Shown here piece after piece: positions 22,770-31,948 of a stretch of DNA of 64,000 nucleotides. The stretch's first letter is position 1, and every line of letters begins with the position of its first letter. A model generated the notes under the pieces. That model worked only from the letters and a program-made list of their open reading frames with translations. It had not been told where the DNA came from and made no database searches. This stretch comes from Uloborus plumipes (Eukaryota > Arthropoda > Arachnida > Araneae > Uloboridae): positions 16,125 through 80,124 of the forward strand of contig JAXGGA010005226.1 in assembly GCA_038373865.1 (NCBI GenBank). The letters run 5' to 3'. The position numbers were made by a program, and so were the translations under genes.

Positions 22770-23425
22770 AGGTTTTTAAAGACCTTTGTGCTAGTGATGT
22801 AGAGAAAATTACAGTGAACTCTCACTTATGCGCCGGCCCAAGGGACCAGCAGAAAAAGGCGCATAAGTGAGAGAGACGTATAAGTGAACAAGCCTATTTT
22901 AAAGACTAAAACGCAACATAGGTTCTCAATGTTTCTATAGATAAGAGACGTATTACTACGGTTTGGCAATTACTGTAACGTAACTACAATGATAAAGAGA
23001 AAACACAACTTCTAGCATACCTAATTACAAACTGTTACCTTTAGAACGATCCATAGTACGTAATTGTTTATCTCCAAACTCTAGTTCATGAGGAAAAAAT
23101 GCCTTCCGTAAGCAAAACAGGCGAAAGATTAAAGAAGAATGTGTAGAAACATGCTTATTTTTGAATAAAATAAATTAAGTGTTTTACATTTTACGGAAAA
23201 TTTGACGCATAAGTGAAATATGTATATTTAGAGCGACGCATAAACGAATGATACTATCATTATTTTACTATGGAATGTGCTGGGACCATTTAAAATCGTC
23301 GTATAAGTGAAAAAGGCGCATAAATGAGGCGGTGTATAAGTGAGAGTTCACTGTACAACATTAAGGAGGCACAGTTTCCCTGCTCAGTTGTGCCTCCTTA
23401 AAGTTGTAATTTTCTCTACATATAT
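22770..23425. repeat. Inverted dimer of a Penelope-like repeat end, split by a pogo-like MITE
   Basis: If the insertion at 22812-23353 and one TA are removed, the flanks join into a palindrome of about 85 bp. It runs from ATGTAGAGAAAATTACAACA through TTAAGGAGGCACAG to its complement ending TTGTAATTTTCTCTACAT. The same text (TGTGCCTCCTTAACGTTGT, then TTTTCTCTACATCA) forms the 3' part of the repeat at 26985-27105, so this is a head-to-head pair of that repeat's end. The CTTTGTGCTAGTGATG at the left continues the match. Confidence 0.7.
22812..23353. mobile_element. pogo/Tigger-like MITE, 542 bp, TA-flanked
   Basis: Ends are CAGTGAACTCTCACTTATGC and the complement-matching GTATAAGTGAGAGTTCACTG, flanked by TA on both sides (22810-22811 and 23354-23355). 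The motif GCGCATAAGTGA, or close variants with GTATAAGTGA and GACGCATAA, recurs near both ends about eight times in total. There is no transposase. Insertion into the palindrome described at 22770-23425 is unambiguous because the flanks rejoin cleanly. Confidence 0.85.
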
Positions 23426-24050
23426 TTTGTACTATTTGTATAAGAATTTGTATTGCGTTAGAAGTGACATCATTGCGCAACATTGTTGTGGGATAGGAAT
23501 CATTCTTTCGATTTTAATTCTTTTCAAATTGTCCAAAAATGCCCCAACCCATCAGATCTTGATTTTTGGGAATCCTTCCACAGTTTGAAAAACAGTTCTG
23601 ACTTAGTTAACGATCTAAATGCTATTCCTTACTTTTCTGTTGTTTGGCGTCCATTTGTATAAATTATATTTGTTAGCCTTTTGGCTTCTCGTGTCGCTTA
23701 TCTTTACATTAATTAATTTATTTACCTTTTCAATTTTTTGCTCACATTTTTTTGGTAAATTTCATTTCATTTTACTTCATTCTGTTTTCTTTCTGCTGTT
23801 TTTCCGTGTGTTACAAGTGCTTCGGTACATAATTTTCCTATTTGCAAATTTACTACTAATTTATTCATAAGAGGTTTCATTTTGACAATGTTTATCATTT
23901 TTCGGATTTTTTGAAATTTATTTCTTAACGGTTTTTTTCTTGATGGTTTCATGTAATAAATTTCGGCTCTAAGCATTGTCTTGTTTGTTTTGTTAATATC
24001 CAGTTTTTGCTATTTATACTGTCTTTTGTTCCTCCGTGTTGCTTTTATCG
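23426..24050. other. Unassigned T-rich stretch
   Basis: Overlapping plus-strand frames at 23340-23588, 23619-23870 and a minus-strand frame at 23767-23976 read through phenylalanine/leucine-rich low-complexity text. None resembles a known protein. No element boundaries are visible. Confidence 0.4.
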
Positions 24051-24052
24051 GA

Positions 24053-24180
24053 TAATTCTTCATCCTGAAGCTCACACTTCCCGCATTGAAAAAAGGGTTC
24101 CTTATAGTCCTGAAACACGTGTCTGCAGTATACCTGTATCTTTGTGCTTCTTTAACGTTGGATTAAAACTTCACAAGAAT
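24053..24180 (+). repeat. Hammerhead-like Penelope-type repeat, copy 1 (diverged)
   Basis: The order CATTGAAAAAA, GGGTTCC-loop-stem, GAAACACGTGTCTGCAGTAT, then TTTGTGCTTCTTTAACGTTG matches the copy at 26985-27105. The central stem has decayed here. GAAAC followed by the self-complementary ACACGTGT and then C resembles one half of a hammerhead core with stem III, but the CTGATGA half is not present. Confidence 0.6.
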
Positions 24181-24951
24181 TTTATAATTCTAATATTGAT
24201 TACATGTAGACAATTTATAAATTCCAAATTTATATTTTTCCTGATGGGGGTAAATTTTTACCAAAAAAAAAATAATAATAAAATAAATGGTTAATTTGAT
24301 AAAATATTATAAAAAATATTACTTGAGGGGGGGAGGCCTCTGCAATAGCGTATGATATTTTAAGGAAGGTTTTAATTTGACATGCTTCGTTTTTCTTCCA
24401 TCAACTTACAAAGTAAAACACTAGCGCACTAAAACTTGACCCCCCTTACAGAAATTTCTGGATCCGCCTCTGTATAGCAGATAGCAATATGGGCTGCGAA
24501 AATAAGATCCCGTGTTCGATCCCTGCTCCACGCATGTCGTGCTTTTTAACTTTAAATTCTTCTACCGTAAAATCTTGAAGTAGAGTAAGATTTTAGGGCA
24601 AAAAGACTGGCAACATATATGCGAGTTCTTTTCACCGCAAAGTTTCAGGAAAGTTTTGAACAGTATGATTTGGGATGGGAACATTGAGATATTTGAAGCG
24701 ATGAACATGTTTAACGTGCCCGAGTCACCATTAGCGAACACGGAGAACCTTCAACCAGCATCGAACTCTAGAACAACGACTTACCGTTTACCGATCAGAT
24801 CACCGCGGCCCATGGAAAAAGTACAGAGGCAAGGTGATGTAAAGAACGCAGAACACTTGTAATTGCGTGAGTGAATGCTTCCGAATTGAACTTGAACTTA
24901 GAAGAAGGGAAAGTGCTTCCGGGAAGAGAGTCGACTCAAGTGTGTCAGACC
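24181..24951. other. Mixed repeat fragments, including hAT and tRNA-like pieces
   Basis: CTGGATCCGCCTCTG ending at 24472 has the form of a hAT right terminus, but no matching left end was found. Around 24505-24535, GTGTTCGATCCC resembles a polymerase III B box. On the minus strand, 24835-24720 reads GGTGATCTGATCGG then GAGTTCGATGCTGG, which resembles A and B boxes of a diverged tRNA-derived SINE. The overlapping 68-codon plus-strand frame at 24656-24862 is therefore not taken as a gene. Confidence 0.35.
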
Positions 24952-25666
24952 CAGTGTCGTACTCAGGGGCTGGACTGATAGGGCTACAGCCCCCCCCCCC
25001 TCCGAAATTTTCAAAACGAATTTTAAAAATGTAAGCTAAGATTTTTCTTTTAATAAATTTCTTTTTTTTTTTTTTTTAAATCCCAAAATGAGAAAAGCTT
25101 TCGGAATAGATAATTAAGTATAAGACAAAATTTAAAGTAAGATTTTTTTTTTTGTTTTGACATCCCTATTTGACTGAACGTCATGTTTATGATTATCCTA
25201 TTATTCGATTTTGCTCATTTTTATTGCAAATCTATGTTTTAGAAATGCCGATTAATGTTTTTCAGTCATCTAATTCTGTTAAATAAATTTTATCAAATTG
25301 GATTGAAACCCAGAATTGGGAACAATAGTAAAATAAACTGCAAAATTAACATTATTAGAGCGTAAATTTGCAAAAATATTGCAAATAAGTGTTTCAGCAA
25401 CAACTCTTAAAATGAAGAATTTTTTTTAAAATTAAAATTTATGATTCTCTGAGTCCATCAAAAAGCTTTCTTCATGATATAATTATAATGACAAAAACAT
25501 TTTTTTAATAATGTATCTTTGTCTACTCAATTAGACATTGAAGCAGAAATTCGAGGCATTCACTTTTCTTAGCAACATTCCATGAGGTCCCCCCCCCTCA
25601 CTCTCAAAGAGCCTTGACTCAGCCCCCCCCCCCCCCCATGAATTGATTTGTCTGTGTACGCCACTG
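24952..25666. mobile_element. hAT-type MITE, 715 bp, with perfect 8-bp TSD
   Basis: Ends CAGTGTCGTACTCAGG and TCTGTGTACGCCACTG are imperfect complements. The TSD GTCAGACC is identical at 24944-24951 and 25667-25674. C runs lie close inside both ends, 11 C at 24990-25000 and 15 C at 25623-25637, with a further 9-C run at 25589. The interior is AT-rich and non-coding. Confidence 0.9.
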
Positions 25667-26344
25667 GTCAGACCACTTGCATTAAGGAAAATGTATGCAT
25701 TTGAAAATGTGCTAATCAATGTTATAAAATTATGTATTTTTTTTTCTTTGTACTATCTGTATAATTGTATAAAAAATTAAAAAACCTCATTTAAAAAAGG
25801 TGAGACACGTCGTAGTTCTCTTTAAAAGCTTAAGCAGAACCTTCTGATGCAAATACAGTAAACTCCCAATTTTCCTCGGAATAGGGTGTCCCGGAAACTG
25901 CGGATAAGCGAATACCGCGGATAGTACGGAAAATAGGTAAAGAAACGATACTAATGATTGCAATGACTAAAAAAATAATCAATATTATTCGAATATACAT
26001 TTACTGTCTGTTTGCGTATTGTGCGCCTGGCAGCCACGAACGCGTCCATTTGTAGAAGGAAAGATAGGTTTAGGATGCGCACTTCCCGATGCCTTCCACT
26101 TTTTGTTCGCTTGCTACTCCCTCGTTGCATTTCCCCCCTATTTCGAGAGAGTCAGAACAGACTTCGCTCGTGCGCAGATTCGACGGAGGTCTCGCGAAAA
26201 AATGTTAGACAATAAATGGTACCTGTTTGTTGATTCTGAAACTCTTCGTGTGTCTGAGCCCGAGTAGACACATCACATCTTTCCAATTTAAAGCGGAATA
26301 GGTTCAGCTTCCGTTTTTACGAGCACCATTAAGGTGGAAGTCCA

Positions 26345-26535
26345 ATTTAGCTCAACACACATGTCATAGGACCCGTTTATAGGGCGGGCAGCCATGCACA
26401 ATACACTCGTTCACACAGAGAAATTACAAGGACAGAAGAGAGAGAGAAAGTACATCTATGCCCGAGCCGGGATTCGAACCCGAAGCTTCCTCATCCCGGT
26501 CAGAATCCTCTGACCACAAAGCCGGCTAAATTAGA
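26345..26535 (-). mobile_element. tRNA-derived SINE, minus strand
   Basis: On the minus strand the sequence begins AGCCGGCTTTGTGGTCAGAG and carries a perfect B box, GGTTCGAATCC, followed by a tRNA-unrelated body. The A-box region TTTGTGGTCAGAGG is close to consensus. The two ends of the tRNA part, GCCGGCT and GGCTCGG, do not pair well enough for a functional acceptor stem. The flanks AATTTAG and AAATTAG are similar but not identical, so the TSD is uncertain. Its sequence differs from the SINE at 17976. Confidence 0.7.
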
Positions 26536-26636
26536 CCTAAAAACTACAATGTTGAAAGCAAAAACTGTCTTTAAAAGCTAAAAATGAACAATAAAGCAGT
26601 CATACATTTAAAATAATAATAATAATAACCGTAATA

Positions 26637-26846
26637 TCGCACCCTTGCAACAAAAATGCCACAACTCAAAAAACTACGTTTTCCAGGAATTGCAAAGACC
26701 TGTTCCCGGGCTGACTAGGCACATTTTAGTATTTTTGAATTTGTCAATTTGTATGAAGACCGATACATCTCAAACTATGATCGTTAGTTACACACGTTAC
26801 TCTACGACGGCTGGACGACAACTCAAGAGGTGGCATTTTCAGTTGT
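26637..26846 (-). mobile_element. Half of a TIR-MITE (family of 35032-35417)
   Basis: Starting at ATCGCACCCTTGCAACAAAA, about 205 bp match the reverse complement of the right half of the element at 35032-35417. Shared text includes TTCCAGGAATTGCAAA, CCCGGGCTGACTAGGCACAT and ACGACGGCTGGACGACAACT. The match stops after GAGGTGGCATTTTCAG, so the other half is missing. The 152-codon frame at 26645-27103 runs across this and the following repeat and is not a gene. Confidence 0.75.
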
Positions 26847-26984
26847 TTTTTTTAAAAAATGCTTCCTCTTACTTTTTTTCTCAACTTTATCTTGTGACAA
26901 AACGAGGTATTTACTATCCTGCGCCTCAAAGTATTTTTAATATAATGGATGCCTATGCATCCATAAGCTCATTTTTTTTTTTTT

Positions 26985-27105
26985 TTTGCATTGAAAAAGG
27001 CGTTTCTTGTAACGCCGAAACACGTGTCTGCAGTATCCCTGCTTATTTGTGCCTCCTTAACGTTGTTATTTTCTCTACATCAATAGCACAAAGGTATTTG
27101 TAAAC
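26985..27105 (+). repeat. Hammerhead-like Penelope-type repeat, copy 2 (best preserved)
   Basis: Order of parts: TGCATTGAAAAA, a perfect hairpin stem GGCGTT / AACGCC around TCTTGT, GAAAC, the self-complementary ACACGTGT, C, then TGCAGT. This matches hammerhead stem II, the GAAA core half, a short stem III and a UC cleavage site, and the flanking TGCA pairs could form stem I. The CTGANGA half is replaced by TTGAAAA, so activity is doubtful. The 3' part TGTGCCTCCTTAACGTTGTT then TTTTCTCTACATCA and GCACAAAGGT is shared with 22770-23425. Confidence 0.6.
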
Positions 27106-27244
27106 TTTATTTTTAATATGTATGTTAAAATGAGCGAGAGCTGCTTCGTGGTTGATTCTAAAATAGGTGCACATGACTGTAAAAAAAAAGGGTATGAAAG
27201 AACGGCGGATTAATCTTAACCGCGGATATTCTGGAGTTTACTGA

Positions 27245-27792
27245 AATGTAAAAGTAATGAACTGAAATAAAGAAGCAATCCATCATGGCGAATCCTTTCT
27301 GGCAACAATGTGATGCTGTTCAATGATATGTTTAAGAATCACGATTGTTGTCAATGAATTTTGTGTTATACTTAATTGAACTTCGGACGTATAAGTTGCG
27401 TTGTTGTTTTTCAGTTGCATGAATTTCATTTGAATGCAGAACTACTGTTATTGTAGATAAGTGAAGGCGAAAGCTAACCAGTTTAATTATATGTAGCTTC
27501 TAAACTTTTGTATTACGGATTTAATGAAAAGTTAACTATGACGAATAACTGACAGACAACGATTTAAATGGACCTTAGTGTTTGAAAAGTCCCACGGAAC
27601 AAAAGTAAGTAGTTATTATTCTTTCGTAGGTTACAGTATATATTGTTTTACCTTTTACAGTAAAACCTGTGAAGCTGACCGCCTCTGTTAGGTACTGAAT
27701 TAGTCATATGTGTCAACTTTTATAAGTCGATCATTTGTCTAATTTGACCATGAAAGTGATCAACTTACATCGATTTTGCTGTATATATTTAC
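27245..27792. other. Unassigned stretch
   Basis: No gene or element ends are recognised in this AT-rich stretch between two transposon insertions. Confidence 0.4.
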
Positions 27793-29056
27793 AAGGAATG
27801 TACCGATAAGCAACTTGGCCGATTACCGATTAATTGGCCGATTACCGATTAATTGGTCATAATAGGCCGATTAATCGGTTGAGCAGATTAATGATAACGA
27901 TGATTGTTATTAATGCTACAAATTTCACCATCACTGTTTTTTTTCCTCTCTTTTACAACTCCGAGTTTAACCCATTAATGCCTGACATTTTTTTTCCAAA
28001 GATATTTTGTATACTGGTTACAAACAGCGTTTAATGGACAGGAAAAATAGTTTAAAAAATATTACGTAAAAAATAATTTTTTATTAAGGAAAGAAAAGTC
28101 GTCCCTTAAAAGCTACGATAGACCCCAGAGGGTACATACTTTTTTTACTAATTTTTTTTCTGCCTACGATATAATATTTAAAGATATTTTATAAGAAGAA
28201 ATAAAATCAGCAATTAACATAAACTGGGAAGCTGGGAATAACTTTGAAAACTTTTTTTCGTAAGATTGTGAACGATGCAATTTTTGACACAGATCATATT
28301 AAAACTGCTACAGAACACACTTTACAATGGTTATGTGCTGAAATCTGTTAATAACGAATTGAAACAATACCAAGGTACTCATTGAACATTATTATTTGAT
28401 TGAAATGTTCATTTTGGGTAAATTCAGACACTTTTTTGGACTGTCCCTAAAAAGGGACGCTAGGCATTAATGGGTTAAAAAGAGCAAGTAATTTATTTCT
28501 GAGAGAAGATTCCCCCCCCCCCCTATTTTTTTTTTATTTTCCCAAAATAATATCAAAATTTTATCAAATTTCTTTGGATCAATTTTCATATTATTGTCAA
28601 TAATAATACCTTAACACATTGTTAATTATGTTAACCAGACATGAAAATTCAAAAAAAGAAAAGGGGAGGGAGTGGAGTCTGTGATAAGTACTCCAATTTA
28701 GGAGCACTTTTACTTCAAAATTTTCAGTTAATAGTAACAATTTAATTCAAGACTTTTATTCTTTATGAAAATTAGCTAAAAGCATTATGCAAAGGAGAAA
28801 AGTATCGACACATGAAAAATGTTGCAACATTGTATGTGTGCATATTTATTTAAAATTTTAAATAATTAATTTATTAAAAACTTTGTATCAACTCTGAGGA
28901 TTAAAAGTTTCTGTTTATAAATTATTCAGTACAGTTTTTTAGTGAAGATATACCATAAAAATAGTATTTAAAAAATATTTTTCCGCCGATTAATCGGCCC
29001 GAGTTTGCCGATTATGGCTGATTAATCAGTACTTCCGATTAATCAGTGCATCCCTA
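27793..29056. mobile_element. hAT-type MITE with perfect 8-bp TSD, hosting a piggyBac MITE
   Basis: The termini AAGGAATGTACCGAT and ATCAGTGCATCCCTA are imperfect complements of the TAGGGATGCACCGAT type known from hAT elements. The TSD ATATTTAC is identical at 27785-27792 and 29057-29064. The motif CCGATTAAT / ATTAATCGG repeats several times inside both ends. A piggyBac MITE occupies 27971-28474, leaving about 760 bp of original element. A 12-C run starts at 28512. No transposase is seen. Confidence 0.85.
27971..28474 (-). mobile_element. piggyBac-derived MITE, 504 bp, TTAA-flanked
   Basis: Ends CCCATTAATGCCTGACATTT and CGCTAGGCATTAATGGG lie between TTAA copies at 27967-27970 and 28475-28478. 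Internal text matches 18992-19502 and 36338-36841 closely, including ATAGACCCCAGAGGGTACAT. It is inserted in the hAT element at 27793-29056 and is therefore younger than that copy. Confidence 0.9.
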
Positions 29057-29434
29057 ATATTTACTTTTGCGTATGATATTGACGATGTTTCTGAAAATAA
29101 AAGTTAAAAGCTCCAATTTAAATTGCATTCTCATATGACGACACTTTCCTCAGTTTGTATTTAAATGTTTGTGCGCTACGCCGTGTTCAGAATGCATGAT
29201 CATCATGTGCCTCTGAACAATTTTTCAAAGTATTAATTTTCTTTCAACTGAAAAAAAAAAAATACTGTTTTTCGTAATTGTTAAGGAAACGATTTGTTTT
29301 TATCTACCCTTTGTACAGACATGGAATTTATTATGCATAAACAATGCTTGATTTTTTTTTTTAAGCTGCCAGTGAGTATAAAAGTTGCTTTGACTAAAGT
29401 AATATTCAATACACCGCCAACTCGTTCATTTCGA

Positions 29435-29480
29435 TCCATGGACTGCAGTTTCGGGCTTATTATGCCCTCATCAGCATGGA
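29435..29480 (-). ncRNA. Type I hammerhead ribozyme, left arm
   Basis: Read on the minus strand from 29480: stem I TCCATG, core CTGATGA, stem II GGGC with loop ATAATAA and GCCC, core GAAA, short self-complementary stem III region ACTGCAGT, cleavage site GTC, then CATGGA closing stem I. All conserved core bases are present. Cleavage is predicted between 29441 and 29440. Stem I extends outward through paired AACTCG / CGAGTT with internal loops. Very short stem III is typical of Penelope-element hammerheads, which may work as dimers. Confidence 0.88.
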
Positions 29481-29768
29481 ATATGAAAGTGAACGAGTTG
29501 GAGTCAAAAATCCTCTTATAGAGCAAAGAGAACCGAAAAAAAGATGGGAACGGTACAACTCGTAAATTTTAAGGCAGAGCTCGGGTATAAAGCAGGTATT
29601 AAACGGGTATATACCCGAGCTCTGACTTAAAATTTAGGAGTTGTACCGTTCCCATGTGCGGTCGCTCGCTGGTATTCTAATTTCACATTAGCTACCAGTT
29701 TTTTTTTTTTTTTCGGCTCTCTTTGCTCTATAAGAGGATTTTTGCCTCCAACTCGTTCACTTTCGTAT

Positions 29769-29814
29769 TCCATGCTGATGAGTGCATAATAAGCACGAAA
29801 CTGCAGTCCATGGA
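29769..29814 (+). ncRNA. Type I hammerhead ribozyme, right arm
   Basis: From 29769: TCCATG (stem I), CTGATGA (29775-29781), GTGC (29782-29785), loop ATAATAA, GCAC (29793-29796), GAAA (29797-29800), ACTGCAGT region, GTC (29806-29808), CATGGA (29809-29814). Cleavage is predicted after 29808. Compared with the left-arm ribozyme, stem II changes from GGGC/GCCC to GTGC/GCAC; both strands of the pair changed, so the helix is kept. No core base is lost. Confidence 0.88.
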
Positions 29815-30390
29815 TCGAAATGAGCGAGTTCGCGGTGTATTGCATGTTCCTGCCTTAGCTCTTGATTTGGGGCGGTTACTCACTGCTTTATAAAGTAATA
29901 TTGTTCTATGAGTTACTTAGTACAATAATATTTTAACTTTCTATGTAACATATGCACGAAAAAAACTCTTATGAAAGGCAAAAATAAATAAAAATAAAAC
30001 CATATCATAAATTCTGTGATACAATCACCTTTTTGTTCCAAGATTATTGTTTATTTATCATGCAATCTTTTTCTAGTTAGTCAAAATCAATCTGACCTAG
30101 TGTTTTATGACAGAAAACCTCTCCTTCCTTTAGCCCCCCCCCCCCGTACGTGTAATATTGTAGAAAAAGATTCAATGGCTTTACGTTAAATATAACCAGG
30201 TAGCAAACTAGAGTAACTGAAATAGTAACTATACCCTGTACGAAAAAGAAAAAAAATAGAATTTCCATATAAGTCCAGAAATGGAACTTTCATGGAGGAT
30301 TTTGTTCGCTGAAGTCTTTTTCGAGGTTGATTGTCAAAGTTAGGTGCGAAAATGATTTTGAATACCCTTTAGACTTTATGCACGCTTTGT

Positions 30391-30916
30391 ACAGACATGG
30401 GATTTATTACGCATAAACAATGCTTGGCTTTAATACTTAAGCTGCTAATGTGTATAAAAGATACTACAGTCTCCCTTTAAGATTAGAATAATTTTATTCT
30501 ATGTGTTAAAAAAGTACAATAATATTTTTACTTTCCATGCATCATATGCGTAAAAAGGCTCTTATAAAAGGCAAAATAAATTTAAAAAAAAAAAAGAGGC
30601 CATTGAATAAATTCTGTGACAAAATCAATTTTTTGCTCCAAGATTGTTGTTTATGTATTCGCCATCCTTTTTCCACAAGAGAAAAGCAATTTGACCTGTA
30701 TTTTATAAGAGAAAACTTCTCCTCCCCATACGTGTAATTGTAGCACAAGTTCCAATGATTTACGTTAAATAGAATGAGGTACCAAACAAGAATAACTGAA
30801 ATTGTTACTATACCCTGTACATACGAAAGCCATGGAATTTCCAAATAAGTCCAGAAATTGAAATTGTATGGAGGATTTAGCTGTCTTTTCAAGTTAGACG
30901 TCAAAGCTAGGAAATA
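30391..30916 (+). repeat. Second copy of the local tandem duplication (empty site)
   Basis: This copy starts TTTGTACAGACATGGGATTT and runs parallel to 29312-30390, ending near TTAGACGTCAAAGCTAGG (partner: TTGATTGTCAAAGTTAGG near 30328). At the place equivalent to the insertion it reads AGATTAGAATAATTTTATTC with no hammerhead sequence. It serves as a natural empty-site control. The frames at 30537-30737 and 30542-30967 are not taken as genes. Confidence 0.75.
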
Positions 30917-30921
30917 CGAAA

Positions 30922-31075
30922 ATGAAGCGCCCGTGGTATCGAAAGTGCGTGACGAGCGAATCGTCACGCCGCTTCGAGGCGCACCTTATGCGGCATGAAG
31001 ACTTACCCAACGCGGATGGTGCGTGGGGTGGCATGAAGATTTTTTTAATTAAAAATTGTCGTTTATTTCGTCAAA
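30922..31075. other. GC-rich patch with a perfect 9-bp hairpin
   Basis: GCGTGACGA and TCGTCACGC face each other around GCGAA, and GAAGCG / CGCTTC outside could extend the fold. The patch is far richer in G+C than both flanks. A 93-codon frame (30922-31203) passes through it but ends in AT-rich low-complexity text, and I recognise no domain. Origin unknown. Confidence 0.35.
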
Positions 31076-31083
31076 TGCTGTTT

Positions 31084-31666
31084 GGGTCATTCCATAGAAA
31101 GTGGGACAAGTCATTTTTCAAAACACATTTTTTTGGATACTTTTTATTTGATTTTGTCAAAAATATGTTAAATTCTATTAGCAACAGTGTTTTTTTCAGA
31201 TAGATTAAATTAATTATTAGAAAAAAAAAGTAACATTGAAAGAATTTTTGTGATGTGTAACCTGAGTTACCAACAATTTGTAACCTGAGTTACTGAGTGA
31301 ATAATTAATGAAAAAAACTCTATGTAGTTGTTTACATTCAAATGTAAGTTTTAAAGTAGCTCAGAATCTATTGATTTATGTAGAATACTTGGTGTCAATC
31401 AAACATTTTAACGAGCAGAATTTCAAGTTCTTAGTGAACTAAGTATGTCAGATGTCTGTTTCTGTTAACCTGAGTTACCAAAATAAATTAATTTATTGGT
31501 TAATAATTATTATATGTATCAACATATTTTGCATTTCCTAAATAAGTTAAAAGTATAGTTTAAAATTAAAAAAATTCAATCTTTCCAAAGCTTTTTTTTC
31601 ATTGGAATAAGTGTTAAACCAGGCACAAGTGTATAAAATGTAACCTGAGTTACCATGGAATGACCC
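31084..31666. mobile_element. TIR element with iterated GTAACCTGAGTTAC motifs, 583 bp
   Basis: The ends GGGTCATTCCAT and ATGGAATGACCC are perfect complements. GTTT lies on both sides (31080-31083 and 31667-31670) and may be a 4-bp TSD. The near-palindrome TAACCTGAGTTAC occurs four times, at about 31258, 31281, 31466 and 31641, the last next to the right end. No coding capacity is seen. I do not know the superfamily. Confidence 0.65.
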
Positions 31667-31948
31667 GTTTCATTTTCGAAGTTCAGTCATTCCAAAAAAC
31701 TCTGCTCCAGAGTTTTGCTATTTTATACCGCCCTCAGTTTTATTTTATTTGTTAGGGTTAAACTAGAGAAACTCAAACTAGTGTACAGTTATGAAAAATT
31801 TAGACATTATTATTCAATCTATTTAATTTTAATTATTACCCTTTTTCAAGGCTAATTTACGATTTGATTTACAAAATGTCACGTCAAGAATGAGATACAG
31901 TGTAAATTAAAGCAGGAAAAAATATTTTATTTGATTATTCTATTTTTT

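Larger units (their letters stand above)
25856..27243. mobile_element. pogo/Tigger-like element carrying nested insertions
   Basis: The left end CAGTAAACTCCCAATTTTCC follows TA. The right end reads CGCGGATATTCTGGAGTTTA then CTG, followed by AA in place of TA. Subterminal GCGGATAAGCGAATACCGCG at the left mirrors AACCGCGGATATT at the right. Inside lie a tRNA-derived SINE, a TIR-MITE fragment and a hammerhead-like repeat, so the original element was much shorter than 1388 bp. No transposase is recognised; frames at 26012-26267 overlap in two registers and are not convincing. Confidence 0.7.
29407..29891. mobile_element. Palindromic hammerhead-ribozyme retroelement (Penelope-like or retrozyme-like), 485 bp
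   Basis: The insertion is bounded by the direct repeat AAAGTAATATT (29396-29406 and 29892-29902) and is absent from the paralogous copy near 30470-30520. It starts CAATACACCGCCAACTCG. The left arm (to about 29600) is repeated as reverse complement to about 29849, where CGCGGTGTATTGCATG mirrors the start. Each arm contains a type I hammerhead. The centre pairs CTCGGGTATA with TATACCCGAG. Penelope-like elements are known to carry hammerheads in their terminal repeats and to insert as inverted partial dimers, and small non-coding relatives called retrozymes are known; either fits. No reverse transcriptase is present. Confidence 0.8.
29312..30390 (+). repeat. First copy of a local tandem duplication (holds the hammerhead insertion)
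   Basis: Beginning at TTTGTACAGACATGGAATTT, this segment matches 30391-30916 in order: GCATAAACAATGCTTG, AAGCTGC, GTACAATAATATTTT, TCATATGCG-like text, TTCCAAGATTATTGTTTAT, ACGTTAAATA and AACTATACCCTGTAC. The extra 485 bp at 29407-29891, together with one 11-bp TSD copy, explain most of the length difference. The copies differ at many positions, so the duplication is old relative to the insertion. Confidence 0.75.

Noticed and set aside
24656..24862. 68-codon frame with protein-like composition
   Set aside because: The minus strand here reads like a diverged tRNA-derived SINE, which explains the stop-poor text.
26645..27103. 152-codon open frame, the longest in the window
   Set aside because: It runs across the junction of a TIR-MITE fragment and a hammerhead-like repeat and reads a poly-T tract as phenylalanines.
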